Assembly: GCA_023424015.1 (NCBI GenBank)
Contig: JAFAEM010000011.1
Span: 1 to 64,000 of the forward strand
Direction of reading: 5' to 3'
Source of the DNA: Bacteroidota bacterium
GTDB lineage: Bacteria > Bacteroidota > Bacteroidia > Chitinophagales > Chitinophagaceae
Length of the DNA: 64,000 nucleotides
In this document: piece after piece, positions 43,776-53,749 of the stretch
Layout: the number at the start of each line of letters is the position of its first letter
Numbering within the stretch: the stretch's first letter is position 1
The notes under the pieces: generated by a model
What the model was told of the DNA's origin: nothing
The model's database searches: none
Seen by the model: only the letters and a program-made list of their open reading frames with translations
Program-made: the position numbers and the translations under genes

Positions 43776-46700
43776 TTATTGATAGATCAGGAACAGCACA
43801 TTCTCCAACCCTTTTTCAAACCTTAATGATTTTACGATCTCCTGCTTATCGGAATGTATAGAGTTTAGGATGATTATATCCGGTTGAGTTTTGATCGCTT
43901 TTGCAACCAGTTCCTTTCCATCTGATTCCACTACCTGGTAGCCTTTTGCCTGCAGCACATCGGTCAGTGAGCGTACCGCGGTCGTGTCCTCATCCACAAC
44001 CATCACTTTTTTCTTTGACTTGCCCTGTTCAATCAGGTTACCCACTTCTGCGAAAAGCTCAGCCGTATCGATTGGCTTGGTAAGATAGCGGTCTACACCA
44101 ATGCGATATCCCCTGGCCTTGTCCTGCACGATGGATAAGACGATGATCGGTATATCCATGGTATTCGGATCGTTCTTGAGAATGGCAGCTACATCAAACC
44201 CGTTCATCTCAGGCATCATAACATCGAGGATCACGAGGTCGGGGCGGTGCTGACGAATCCTGGCCAGTGCTTCTTTGCCATTGCTGGCTTCTTCTATCAG
44301 GTAACCGGCATCTCCCAACTCCTGTTGTAAAAGTGAACGGATGGAATCATCGTCATCCACCACCAGGATCGTCGCGTGATTGCCGTTGAGTTTAAATTTG
44401 GATTGCGCCATCTGTTCCTTCAATTGCTTCACCAGGTCATCCAGGTGGATCGGTTGTGTCGACGAAGCCTGTTTTGGAATGGGAAGTGCGAAATAGAAAG
44501 TGCTTCCTTTGCCCAGTTCACTTTTAAGCCAGATACGTCCCTGGTGGTGTTCAATAATCTCTTTACAGATCGGAAGCCCGAGCCCGGTACCCTTGGGTTT
44601 GTCGGTCAGAGTATCTCCAACCACTTGCTTGAATTGTTCAAACACCGCGGCATGATCAGCGGGGGCGATACCGATACCTGTATCAGTAATACCGGTGATG
44701 ATCTCACCTTTTTTGGTGGTAATGCTGCAAGTGATCACTCCCGAAGGCGTAAATTTTACTGCATTGGAGATCAGGTTTACCATGACCTGTATCAACTTGT
44801 CGCGGTCGCCGTGTACCAGGGGCAGGTCATCGGGTATACTTGTTTTCAGCTGAAGGTTCTTTTGCTCAAATAGTGAAGTGGTGGCGGCGAGAGCCCGTTC
44901 GGCAACCTCCTGGATCGACACGGTCTCCATATTCCACTCCATTTTACCCGCTTCAATTTTTGCCAGGTCAAGTACCTCGTTTATCAGGTTGGTCAGACGC
45001 TCACCCTCCGAAACCACTACTGCCAGGTTATCGCTAACCTGCTGAATGGTTTTGTCAATCTTTGTATCGGATCTATTTGTGGCGGGAAATATTTTTTCTT
45101 CCAGTCGTTTCCGTATGATCTTGGCAAAACCCAACACCGATGTGAGTGGGGTTCTCAATTCATGGCTGACAGTTGAAAGGAATGCACTCTTTGCCTGGTT
45201 GGCTTTTTCTGCAGCCTGACTGGCTTCCTCGGCCTGTTGTTTGGCCATCGTTACCTCTTCAAACAATTGCGCCTTGCGCAGTGCCACTCCCACCGATGCC
45301 GCGATCGTTGATAAAAGTCGTTCGTCGTTTTCATCAAAGCGGTTTTCGCTTTCAGTACTTTGAACACTGAGTACCCCAATGATCTCATCGCCCACAGGAA
45401 TAGGAACACCCAGGTAGGAGGCCGCAGGAATACCCAGCCGCTGAACACCGAGACGGGTGGTCATTTCGTCCACATCTTTGTTAACCAGTAGTGCCTTGCC
45501 CGTCAAAATGATCTGGGAAGTAAGTCCTTCCCCAAGACGCATTGGCATTAGTTCATCGCCATACTGGTAAGGGAAATAAATGATCTTACTAACCGGGTTA
45601 AGCAGGGCGAGATAAACAATATTGGCTTTGAATTGGTCGCGCAACTTGTCACCAACCAGTTTAATAAGCTCCTCGGGATTAAGTTGCGAAGCCAGTGTCT
45701 GGCTGATATTATTTACGGTACTTAATTCGGTAGCTCTTTGTTTTGTCTCATCCAGCAGGCGGGTTGTTTCGTCAAACAACCGCGTGTTTTCAAGCGCAAC
45801 GGCCATGCTGCTGGTAAGCGCGGTAAGCATACCCAGTTCAGCCTCAGTGAAAGCATGTTCTTTGTCGAGGTTTTGCAGACTTACCGAACCACGCACAACA
45901 CCACCCACGATCATGGGTACAAATACCGCAGACTTTGGAGGCTGACCAATAGTCACACCGGTGCCGCCATATTTTTTGGCTGTTTCAAGGTAGTTTTCAT
46001 TTATCATCAGTGGCTTTTGCGTTTCGATCAAACGCTTATTGGCCCAATTCAACGGCCGTGGTTCAATAAACTGGCGTTTACCTTTTTCAATGACGTATCG
46101 CCATACTTCTTTGCCCGTTTCATGTTCAAAGGTGCGAATGAGTACGGTTTGTGTGTCGAAGAGTTCGCAAAGTTTTTCTCCCACCAGTTCATAGATCGCA
46201 GAGGATTTGAACTCTTTCACCAGTCCTTCCTGCACATTGTTGATCACCGCCAGCTCTGCTTTTCTTTGTTCGGTTTCTTTCAACAGCATTTTGGTTTCGT
46301 CGAAAAGACGGGCACTCTTCAGGGCTACGCTCATACTGTTGACGAGGGTTACCAGCAGGCTTATATCCGATTCTGAGAATGCATCTTCCTGGTCGATATT
46401 CTGCAGGCTGATCACACCTGTTACTTCACCACCTGCCACCAGGGGTACCAGCACAAGTGATTTTGCAGCTTCTCCCACGATCACCGTGTTGTCGTATTGT
46501 GAACGGAATTTCTCAACATCTCTATTAATGACCAGCAACTGACCTGATCGAATCACATGCTCCCTGAAACCTTTTGGTGATCGTGGACCCAGGAGTGTAC
46601 GATCTCCTTTTTCGTAGGAGTATTTGTCTTCGATAAGATTATTTTTTTTATCATACGTCACTATATCAACAACCTGCGCATTAAAGATCTCACGCATTTT

Positions 46701-49700
46701 ATCTCCCACAAGGTCATAAATGCCCTGCATGTCCATTTGTGCAACCAGGCTTTCCTGTACACTGTTGATCACCGCCAGTTCAGCGTTGCGCTGTTCGGTT
46801 TCTTTTAATAAACGGTTGGTCTCATCAAAAAGCCTGGCACTTTCAAGTGCCACGCTCATGCTATTGGCAAGTGTGGTGAGCAGGCTTACATCGGAGTCTG
46901 TAAATGCATGTTCATGATCCAGGTTTTGCAGGCTGATTATACCATTGACCTTGCCGCCAGCCAGGAGGGGATAAAAAATTTGGGATTTGGGAAATTCACC
47001 GATCAACAACTCATTGTTGAAGTTTTTGCATTCTTCTTCAATGTTTTCATTGTGCAGCAGCATGTCACCCGTTTCGATTACGTGCTTCCTGAAGCCTTTT
47101 GGTTCACGCGGACCCAGTAAAGTCCGGTCTCCTTTTTCAAAGGCGTAACGATCTTCAATCAGGTTTGACTGGCGATCATAGGTAACAATGTCGATTACCT
47201 GGGCATTGAAGATCTCGCGGATCTTTTCACCCACCAGTTCATAAATTCCCTGGATATCCATTTCTCTTACCAAACCATCCTGCACACTGTTGATCACCGC
47301 CAGTTCTGCATTTCTTTGTTCAGTTTCCTTGAGCAGGCGTTTTGTTTCATCAAAAAGCCGCGCACTTTCCAGTGCAATACTCATACTGTTGGCCAGGGTA
47401 TTGATAAGCCTCACATTGGAATCGGAAAAGGCATTTTCATGATCTACGTTTTGCAGGCTGATGATGCCGGTGACATTGCCACCCGTGATCATGGGGACCA
47501 TCACAAAAGATTTGGCTTCTTCGCCAACGACTACAACATTATCGTATTGCTTACCGACTTCACTTGCATTTTCATTGATCACAAGTTGATCGCCCGTCTC
47601 GATGATATGTTTCCTGAAGCCTTTTGGTTCACGCGGACCTAATAAAGTCCGGTCTCCTTTTTCATAAGAGTATTTATCCTCAATAAGGTTCGACTTCCTG
47701 TCATAAGTTACAATATCGATCACCTGTGCATCGAAAATTTCGCGGATCTTTTCACCCACCAGGTAGTAGATACCCTGGATATCCATTTCCCTTACCAGCC
47801 CGTCCTGCACACTGTTGATCACGGCCAGTTCTGCATTTCTTTGTTCGGTTTCTTTCAGCAGGCGTTTTGTTTCATCAAAAAGCCGCGCACTTTCCAGTGC
47901 AATACTCATGCTGTTAGCCAGGGTATTGATCAACCTCACATTGGAATCAGAAAAAGCCTGTTCGTGATCTACGTTTTGCAGGCTGATGATGCCTGTGACC
48001 TGTCCGCCCGTGATCATCGGTACCAGTACAAGTGATTTGGGTTGTTCACCAACGATTACGACATTATCGTATTGTTTACCGACTTCAATTGCATTTTCAT
48101 TGATCACGAGTTGTTCGCCGGTTTCAATGATATGTTTCCTGAATCCTTTTGGTTCCCTTGGACCAAGCAGGGTGCGGTCGCCTTTTTCATAAGCATACTT
48201 ATCTTCGATCAGGTTCGTCTTCTTGTCATAGGTTACAATATCAATTACCTGTGCGTCGAAAATTTCGCGGATCTTTTCTCCCACCAGGTAATAAATACCC
48301 TGGATGTCCATTTCTCTTACCAGTCCATCCTGCACACTATTGATGACCGCCAATTCCGCGTTACGCTGTTCTGTTTCTTTGAGCAGGCGATTGGTTACAT
48401 CAAAACGTCGGGCACTTTCCAGGGCCACACTCATACTATTGGCCAGCGTGGAAAGCAGGCTTACATCTGATTCAGAAAAAGCATGTTCCTTGTCAAGATC
48501 CTGCAGGCTGATTATTCCTCTTACTTCACCGGCCGTGATCAGGGGAACAAACAAAACTGACTTTGATTGTTCACCCATCAACACCAGGTTGCCATACTCC
48601 TTCATCCTCTCCTGGATGTTTTCATTGATCACCTGCACCTGCCTGCTTTCTATCACGTTTTTCCGGAATCCCTGGGGTTCTCTGGGCCCAAGCAGGGTCC
48701 GGTCTCCTTTTTCATAGGCATAACGGTCTTCCATCAGGTTGGTCTTCGGATCGTAGGTTACGATGTCGATCACCTGCGCGTTGAAGATCAGCCTGATCTT
48801 TTCTCCCACCAGGTCATATATATCCTGGATACCGATTTCCTTAACAAGGCCTTCCTGCACACTGTTGATCACAGCCAGTTCTTCGATACGGTGACTCAGT
48901 TCCGCTGTACGGGAAGCCACAATTTGCTCAAGTTCCTTGTGTTTGGCCTTCAATTGTCGCGTACGGTAGCGAACGATTAGCCCAATGACCGCCAGGGCAG
49001 CCAGTGCATATAGCGCATAAGCCCACCAGGTGGCATACCATGGTGGCAGTATGCTGAAGTAATAGACGGATTCATCACTAGTCTTATGATAAACGTTTTT
49101 TGCTCTTACATGAAATGCGTATTTCCCGGCTGGAAGATTCGTGTATTCTTTATAGTAATTATTATCAAATCCAGACCAGTCCGGCTCAAACCCCTCCAGC
49201 CAGGTTTGATAAAGCGTTTTGTCCTCCTGTTCGAAGAAAGGCGCCGCATATTCAAAACGCATGGTATTGCTACGGTAGGAAACAGAGGGTGCGTTCTCTC
49301 CGCTCCCAGCTGTGGCGGTACTCAGCAGTCGCTTACCTGCGTTGACGCTTCTGATGTGGGTAGTGAAGTTCTGATCATAGTCTTTGTGAAGGTTTTCATC
49401 ATAGCGGATCAAGCCATCAGTGGTACAGATCCAGGTAATGCCGTTCTCTTCTGAGAATATTTTTGAAAAAGTTTTCTCTGCTACCGGCAACAAAGAAGTT
49501 TTATCGATCTTGTATTTTCCATCTGCCTGTGGCGTGGCAATGATTGTTTCCTTTCCAAAACGCATCCAAAGCCGTCCTTTAGGGTCTTCGTGTACATCAA
49601 ACTCCGCTATTCCACCAGCATATTCAAAATTGCCAAAGCTGGTATCGGCGTAAAATTTTTTTTGTTGTTCATCAAACCTGAACAAGGATGAATCGCCAAG

Positions 49701-51344
49701 GAAATAATTTTCCCCTTTTATCTGGAATACGGAACCAGCTGCTTTCCGAAGGCCATGTCCTTCACCAAATTTTTCATAAACAAATCGTTTTACGTCCAGT
49801 TGCCCGTTTGCATCGAGGGCAGGTTTGATCAGGTAAACGGAGCCGTTTTGCGTACCTGCCCAGAATGAACCATCTTTATTTTCTGCAAATGTCCAGAATT
49901 GATCATCGAGATTTGGTACAAAGCCTTCGAACCGCCAGGTATTGGCTTTTTTATCACGCAGGAATACAGCTACGCCGAAAGTGGCGCCGCCTAGTAACAT
50001 GTTGGGGTTGTATTTGGATAAATAGAGTCCCGTCAGCTGCATATCCCCGCCAATGGAGGGTCGTAACAGCGATACTTTATCATCCCTGATTGCGAAGAGG
50101 CCATCATTTGGTACCAGCAAAGTGTTACCATCTTTCAATAAAGCGAAAGTCTGGTTACGGGGCACCTGCCCGATCTCTTCAAACCGCCCGGTTTTGGAGT
50201 TCAAACGCAACAGCCCATTGGTTGTACCAAGGTATAATTGTCCATTAAATCTTTCAATACTAAGTGTGGTAGTATTAATACCCGACTGTGCGGTGAATTG
50301 GGTAATGGGCGAATTTGTCTCAACACGTGATATCCCGTTGTCCAGGCCCAACCAAAGGATACCCCGGCTATCGATGTAAACCGAATACACGGATTCGTCC
50401 TGTAATCCCACATCCCTGTTGATCAGCTGTACTATTTTGCCTCCCGCATCGATCGTAACCAGGCCTTTACCCGTTGTGGAAAGAATGTAATTGCCATCGG
50501 CTGTCATCTCTCCTTTATACAGCGTTGATGATTTTAAAAAAGGGTTAGCCTCGGTTTTAAATGGTTTGAAATTTTTTCCATCATATATGAAAAGACCGCT
50601 GTAAAACAAACCGACCAGGTATTGCTTTGGCTCTGAGGCTGTACGAGTTCCGGAAGGGTCACGATAGGGAAGCATTACCTGCATCCGTTCCTGCCCAGTA
50701 AACCCGCTTCCCGGAACCAGCTGTAAAGAATCATTCACCAGGTGAAGCAGGCCGATCCCCTGCTGATGCACGAAATATTCATTGTCCAGGTTAAACGCAA
50801 ACATAAACTTGGTAACGGGAATCCAAACCCTGACCAGTTTTTTATCTACTATCCGGAAAACGTATTCTCTGGACTGAACTAATATTTCCGGACCATTGGT
50901 GTAGATCGTCCAGACATCATAAAAATTGCGGAATTGCGCTGGTATAAGGTCTTTGAACGAAATGGCTACGGTCTGGCCCACGCTATCCATCGACAAATAG
51001 CCAAAATCGCCAACTCCTCCATAATAGATGGTCCCGTCCTCGCCGCGGGCCATCGCTCTTACGATTGCGGGCACTTCTTTAAAAATTACCTTTCTCCATT
51101 TGACCCCATCGTATTCGAGTATCCCATTTTGGATGCCGAAATATAAAAATCCACGGTTGTCTTCAATGATAGAAAAGGTCTGTGGCGGGGCTTTATAAGT
51201 CTTGGCCGAATAATTTGTAATAAATGGCAATCCTTTTTCGGTATCGTCCTGCGCGTTTAGGCTCAATACCGAACAAAGGGCAAGTATTCCGGCTAAACAA
51301 AAAGTTTTTTTTCTGTTTAAAGCAAACAGGTAGCTTTTTCTCAT
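43776..51344 (-). CDS. Giant hybrid histidine kinase: propeller, Y_Y_Y, seven GAF domains, HisKA, HATPase, two receivers
   Basis: A 2522-residue membrane kinase. Order: signal peptide (1-31); two-component-regulator beta-propeller repeats (~35-690, e.g. SVYIDSRGILWLGLDNGISR); Y_Y_Y domain (~690-770); one membrane helix (~772-793, YALYALAALAVIGLIVRY); coiled coil; six GAF units at ~176-residue spacing (~828-1860) plus a divergent seventh (~1870-2050); HisKA with His2061 (STVSHELRTPLTS); HATPase_c (NLISNAVKFT, GIGIAPADH, KGTGLGLPICKEI); receiver 1 with Asp2374 (LVILDVMMPEMNG); receiver 2 with Asn2494 at the acceptor site and cut short. The middle GAF units are very alike at DNA level. It has no DNA-binding domain. 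Receiver and cyclase genes follow in the same direction. Confidence 0.92.
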   Translation of the reverse strand: MRKSYLFALNRKKTFCLAGILALCSVLSLNAQDDTEKGLPFITNYSAKTYKAPPQTFSIIEDNRGFLYFGIQNGILEYDGVKWRKVIFKEVPAIVRAMARGEDGTIYYGGVGDFGYLSMDSVGQTVAISFKDLIPAQFRNFYDVWTIYTNGPEILVQSREYVFRIVDKKLVRVWIPVTKFMFAFNLDNEYFVHQQGIGLLHLVNDSLQLVPGSGFTGQERMQVMLPYRDPSGTRTASEPKQYLVGLFYSGLFIYDGKNFKPFKTEANPFLKSSTLYKGEMTADGNYILSTTGKGLVTIDAGGKIVQLINRDVGLQDESVYSVYIDSRGILWLGLDNGISRVETNSPITQFTAQSGINTTTLSIERFNGQLYLGTTNGLLRLNSKTGRFEEIGQVPRNQTFALLKDGNTLLVPNDGLFAIRDDKVSLLRPSIGGDMQLTGLYLSKYNPNMLLGGATFGVAVFLRDKKANTWRFEGFVPNLDDQFWTFAENKDGSFWAGTQNGSVYLIKPALDANGQLDVKRFVYEKFGEGHGLRKAAGSVFQIKGENYFLGDSSLFRFDEQQKKFYADTSFGNFEYAGGIAEFDVHEDPKGRLWMRFGKETIIATPQADGKYKIDKTSLLPVAEKTFSKIFSEENGITWICTTDGLIRYDENLHKDYDQNFTTHIRSVNAGKRLLSTATAGSGENAPSVSYRSNTMRFEYAAPFFEQEDKTLYQTWLEGFEPDWSGFDNNYYKEYTNLPAGKYAFHVRAKNVYHKTSDESVYYFSILPPWYATWWAYALYALAALAVIGLIVRYRTRQLKAKHKELEQIVASRTAELSHRIEELAVINSVQEGLVKEIGIQDIYDLVGEKIRLIFNAQVIDIVTYDPKTNLMEDRYAYEKGDRTLLGPREPQGFRKNVIESRQVQVINENIQERMKEYGNLVLMGEQSKSVLFVPLITAGEVRGIISLQDLDKEHAFSESDVSLLSTLANSMSVALESARRFDVTNRLLKETEQRNAELAVINSVQDGLVREMDIQGIYYLVGEKIREIFDAQVIDIVTYDKKTNLIEDKYAYEKGDRTLLGPREPKGFRKHIIETGEQLVINENAIEVGKQYDNVVIVGEQPKSLVLVPMITGGQVTGIISLQNVDHEQAFSDSNVRLINTLANSMSIALESARLFDETKRLLKETEQRNAELAVINSVQDGLVREMDIQGIYYLVGEKIREIFDAQVIDIVTYDRKSNLIEDKYSYEKGDRTLLGPREPKGFRKHIIETGDQLVINENASEVGKQYDNVVVVGEEAKSFVMVPMITGGNVTGIISLQNVDHENAFSDSNVRLINTLANSMSIALESARLFDETKRLLKETEQRNAELAVINSVQDGLVREMDIQGIYELVGEKIREIFNAQVIDIVTYDRQSNLIEDRYAFEKGDRTLLGPREPKGFRKHVIETGDMLLHNENIEEECKNFNNELLIGEFPKSQIFYPLLAGGKVNGIISLQNLDHEHAFTDSDVSLLTTLANSMSVALESARLFDETNRLLKETEQRNAELAVINSVQESLVAQMDMQGIYDLVGDKMREIFNAQVVDIVTYDKKNNLIEDKYSYEKGDRTLLGPRSPKGFREHVIRSGQLLVINRDVEKFRSQYDNTVIVGEAAKSLVLVPLVAGGEVTGVISLQNIDQEDAFSESDISLLVTLVNSMSVALKSARLFDETKMLLKETEQRKAELAVINNVQEGLVKEFKSSAIYELVGEKLCELFDTQTVLIRTFEHETGKEVWRYVIEKGKRQFIEPRPLNWANKRLIETQKPLMINENYLETAKKYGGTGVTIGQPPKSAVFVPMIVGGVVRGSVSLQNLDKEHAFTEAELGMLTALTSSMAVALENTRLFDETTRLLDETKQRATELSTVNNISQTLASQLNPEELIKLVGDKLRDQFKANIVYLALLNPVSKIIYFPYQYGDELMPMRLGEGLTSQIILTGKALLVNKDVDEMTTRLGVQRLGIPAASYLGVPIPVGDEIIGVLSVQSTESENRFDENDERLLSTIAASVGVALRKAQLFEEVTMAKQQAEEASQAAEKANQAKSAFLSTVSHELRTPLTSVLGFAKIIRKRLEEKIFPATNRSDTKIDKTIQQVSDNLAVVVSEGERLTNLINEVLDLAKIEAGKMEWNMETVSIQEVAERALAATTSLFEQKNLQLKTSIPDDLPLVHGDRDKLIQVMVNLISNAVKFTPSGVITCSITTKKGEIITGITDTGIGIAPADHAAVFEQFKQVVGDTLTDKPKGTGLGLPICKEIIEHHQGRIWLKSELGKGSTFYFALPIPKQASSTQPIHLDDLVKQLKEQMAQSKFKLNGNHATILVVDDDDSIRSLLQQELGDAGYLIEEASNGKEALARIRQHRPDLVILDVMMPEMNGFDVAAILKNDPNTMDIPIIVLSIVQDKARGYRIGVDRYLTKPIDTAELFAEVGNLIEQGKSKKKVMVVDEDTTAVRSLTDVLQAKGYQVVESDGKELVAKAIKTQPDIIILNSIHSDKQEIVKSLRFEKGLENVLFLIYQ
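46230..48870 (-). repeat. Tandem GAF-encoding repeats, period ~527 bp
   Basis: Six successive units start at the CACACTGTTGATCACCGCCA-like sequence (+ strand) near 46230, 46755, 47281, 47808, 48331 and 48858. Large stretches between units are nearly identical in DNA, most clearly 46750-48460. This points to recent tandem duplication or gene conversion within the kinase gene. Confidence 0.85.
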
Positions 51345-51586
51345 GGTGGTATTGCAGGCTTAATATGCTAGTCTCGTTCAGGTAGGATGGCCTTCAAAAA
51401 AATGCGGATTGACCTGGAATCTAAAGGTGCAGATGTTGTTTAAATATAACACATTATTAAAGAAACCGGGAGTTTTTTTACCGCCACACGATTCAACCTG
51501 TTTTAAGGGACTATATCTATGATCCCCATTCATTGATTGTTGCTATAAAGAGCATAAATTGCAATCTTCGAACAACCACCGTCCGG
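51345..51586. other. Divergent regulatory region of the two kinase systems
   Basis: 242 bp between the start codons of the giant kinase and the TPR kinase. It is AT-rich (TTTAAATATAACACATTATT near 51438) and must hold promoters for both operons, but no exact TAnnTTTG element was identified. Confidence 0.4.
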
Positions 51587-53749
51587 ATGAGAGAACTGTT
51601 TTTAATCCTTTGCCTGACCGCAATAGTATGCTCCGCCAATGCCCAACCGCTCCGGGATGCGGATTCTACAAAGGTGATCCGTGTGGTGGATGAAATGCTC
51701 GCTGTGCGAAACAGGGACTTAGAAAAACGAGACAGTCTTCTTTCCGTATCGATACAAGTATCATCACAAATTGGACGCAAGGACTACCTGCTTAAACTTT
51801 ACAATCTCTGGTCAGTTCTGAAACTGCAGCAAAATGAATATCGCCTTGCGACGGACCTTTCCTTAACATCTGTCAACCTTGTGGCAGGAACGCCGCTCGA
51901 GAAGTCTGTTTTTTTCCGTGATGCGGTCACTCAGCTCGCTTTATCTTATACATACCTGGGTAAAAATGACAGCTGTATTTATTGGGCTGAATATGGCAGG
52001 GGACTTTGCCGCCAACAGAAAGACAATTTTAATCATAGTGTTTTGCTTACGCTTGAAGCGATCAGCAGGATGAATGACTGGCCGGAAAACCGGGTTGAAA
52101 AATTATTCGACACTGCTATCAGCCTGGCCCGAACAACACCCAGCCCACATGATGATATGATGGCCGGGTATAATAAAGCTGGTTTTTTAAAAGCTGCGGG
52201 CAAAAAGGATTGGGTGCGATCCATTGAAACACTTACATCGCTACAGGAGATCATCGATCACCCGGAATTTTCGTCGGTAAAGGATAAACCTTACGAGCGG
52301 GTACCTTTTTGGTTTCGGGGTGCACGGCCTTCACTTTATCGCGAGCTCAGCCAGGTTTATTTCCAGCTGTCCAATCTGGGTGATGCCTGTTATTACCAGG
52401 AGGAAATTGTAAAAGATTACAAAAACACCGATAATTATGCTTACCTGCCCTATGTCTGGAGCGACCTGGCAGAATATGAGACATTCCGCAACAACAAACA
52501 GAAAGTAAAGCATATTTATGACAGCAGCAGCCTGTTGATCCGGCAATACCATAAGAAAGAAGAAATTCCTATCCCTTCCTTTTATTATGCTGGTGGCTGG
52601 TTGGCTGAACAGGAAGGGGATCTCAAGGCCGCAATACAACAATATAGTAAAGCGATAGCGGCGGCCGCGCCGGGCTTTCATCTCTCCAGCCTCGCCTTGT
52701 TTCGTACACAGGTAAAGATGGGCGATATCGAGGGGGCAAACCAGTCTTACACAAGCATACGCAAACAATTATGGAGCAATCCCATATTTTTTTACCAGGT
52801 TCTTTTTGAAAAAGAGCTTGCCGAATACTACCAGGCCAGGGGCGATGAGAGAATGGCCATGCAATCGCGGCTTCAGTATTACCAGTTAAAAGATTCGATG
52901 ACCACAGCCGCCCGTTTTTATATGATCAATGAGGCGGAGACCCGATTCAAGACCAGGGAAAAAGAAAAAGAGCTTGCGTTGATGAATAAGGAAAAACTGG
53001 TACGGGAAAAAGCATTGCAGCAAAAAACATGGCAGGTGATCTTTTTGGTCGGTGGTCTGATCCTGTTGTTGGGCTCGCTGCTCCTGCTTTTCAGGTTTTA
53101 CAGGAATAAAAGGCTACAGGCCATTATACTCAAACAGAAAAATCTACAGATCGAAACACTGATACGCGAATTGCATCACCGGGTAAAAAATAATCTCCAG
53201 GTGGTATCGAGCCTGATGAGTTTGCAATCGAATCGCATCGAGGATGATAATGCAAGGCAGGCGCTTGAAGAGGGGAAGACAAGGGTAGATGCCATGGCAA
53301 TGATCCACCAGCGCTTATATATGGACAATGATTTGGCTGCCGTGGATATATCAGATTACCTTCACAATCTTACGATCTCCCTGGCAAACAGTTTCGGCTA
53401 CAGTGCGGAGAACTTAAGAACAATGGTTGAGTTGCCGAAAAAATCCATGGATATTGACCAGGCCATCCCCGTAGGTCTTATTGTAAATGAGTTGGTGACT
53501 AATGCTTTTAAACATGCATTCGATGGTATCCGGCAGCCATTGATCAGCGTTTCGCTCCGCGAGATCGATGAAAAAACTACCGAATTAAAAGTAAGTGATA
53601 ATGGTTCAGGTATGACCGATCCCGCGGGACTTAAGAAATCGGGCTCTTTTGGTATGAAACTGGTGTATACCCTGGTGAAGCAGTTGAATGGGGAACTGAA
53701 TGTAGTACAGGATAAAGGAACAATATTTAAAATTAAGATCAGGGCATGA
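51587..53749 (+). CDS. TPR-containing HisKA_2-type sensor histidine kinase
   Basis: A 720-residue kinase. It has a signal peptide (RELFLILCLTAIVCSANAQ), a periplasmic region of TPR-like helices (~40-440: SYTYLGKNDSCIYWAEYGRG, GDLKAAIQQYSKAIAAAAPG) and a membrane helix at ~482-503 (VIFLVGGLILLLGSLLLLF). The HisKA_2 dimerisation domain has His530/His531 in RELHHRVKNNLQVVSSLMSL, and the ATPase domain has GLIVNELVTNAFKHAF and DNGSGM. ATG 51587 is preferred over a TTG at 51533 because it starts the signal peptide. Its stop overlaps the regulator start by four bases. It diverges from the giant kinase operon. Confidence 0.93.
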   Translation: MRELFLILCLTAIVCSANAQPLRDADSTKVIRVVDEMLAVRNRDLEKRDSLLSVSIQVSSQIGRKDYLLKLYNLWSVLKLQQNEYRLATDLSLTSVNLVAGTPLEKSVFFRDAVTQLALSYTYLGKNDSCIYWAEYGRGLCRQQKDNFNHSVLLTLEAISRMNDWPENRVEKLFDTAISLARTTPSPHDDMMAGYNKAGFLKAAGKKDWVRSIETLTSLQEIIDHPEFSSVKDKPYERVPFWFRGARPSLYRELSQVYFQLSNLGDACYYQEEIVKDYKNTDNYAYLPYVWSDLAEYETFRNNKQKVKHIYDSSSLLIRQYHKKEEIPIPSFYYAGGWLAEQEGDLKAAIQQYSKAIAAAAPGFHLSSLALFRTQVKMGDIEGANQSYTSIRKQLWSNPIFFYQVLFEKELAEYYQARGDERMAMQSRLQYYQLKDSMTTAARFYMINEAETRFKTREKEKELALMNKEKLVREKALQQKTWQVIFLVGGLILLLGSLLLLFRFYRNKRLQAIILKQKNLQIETLIRELHHRVKNNLQVVSSLMSLQSNRIEDDNARQALEEGKTRVDAMAMIHQRLYMDNDLAAVDISDYLHNLTISLANSFGYSAENLRTMVELPKKSMDIDQAIPVGLIVNELVTNAFKHAFDGIRQPLISVSLREIDEKTTELKVSDNGSGMTDPAGLKKSGSFGMKLVYTLVKQLNGELNVVQDKGTIFKIKIRA

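Noticed and set aside
46230..48870. Regularly spaced repeats that could suggest a CRISPR-like array
   Set aside because: The units are ~527 bp coding repeats in one frame, with no spacers and no Cas genes.
45738..48980. Series of plus-strand frames recurring every ~527 bp
   Set aside because: They are antisense shadows of the tandem GAF units; their recurrence mirrors the repeats in the kinase gene.
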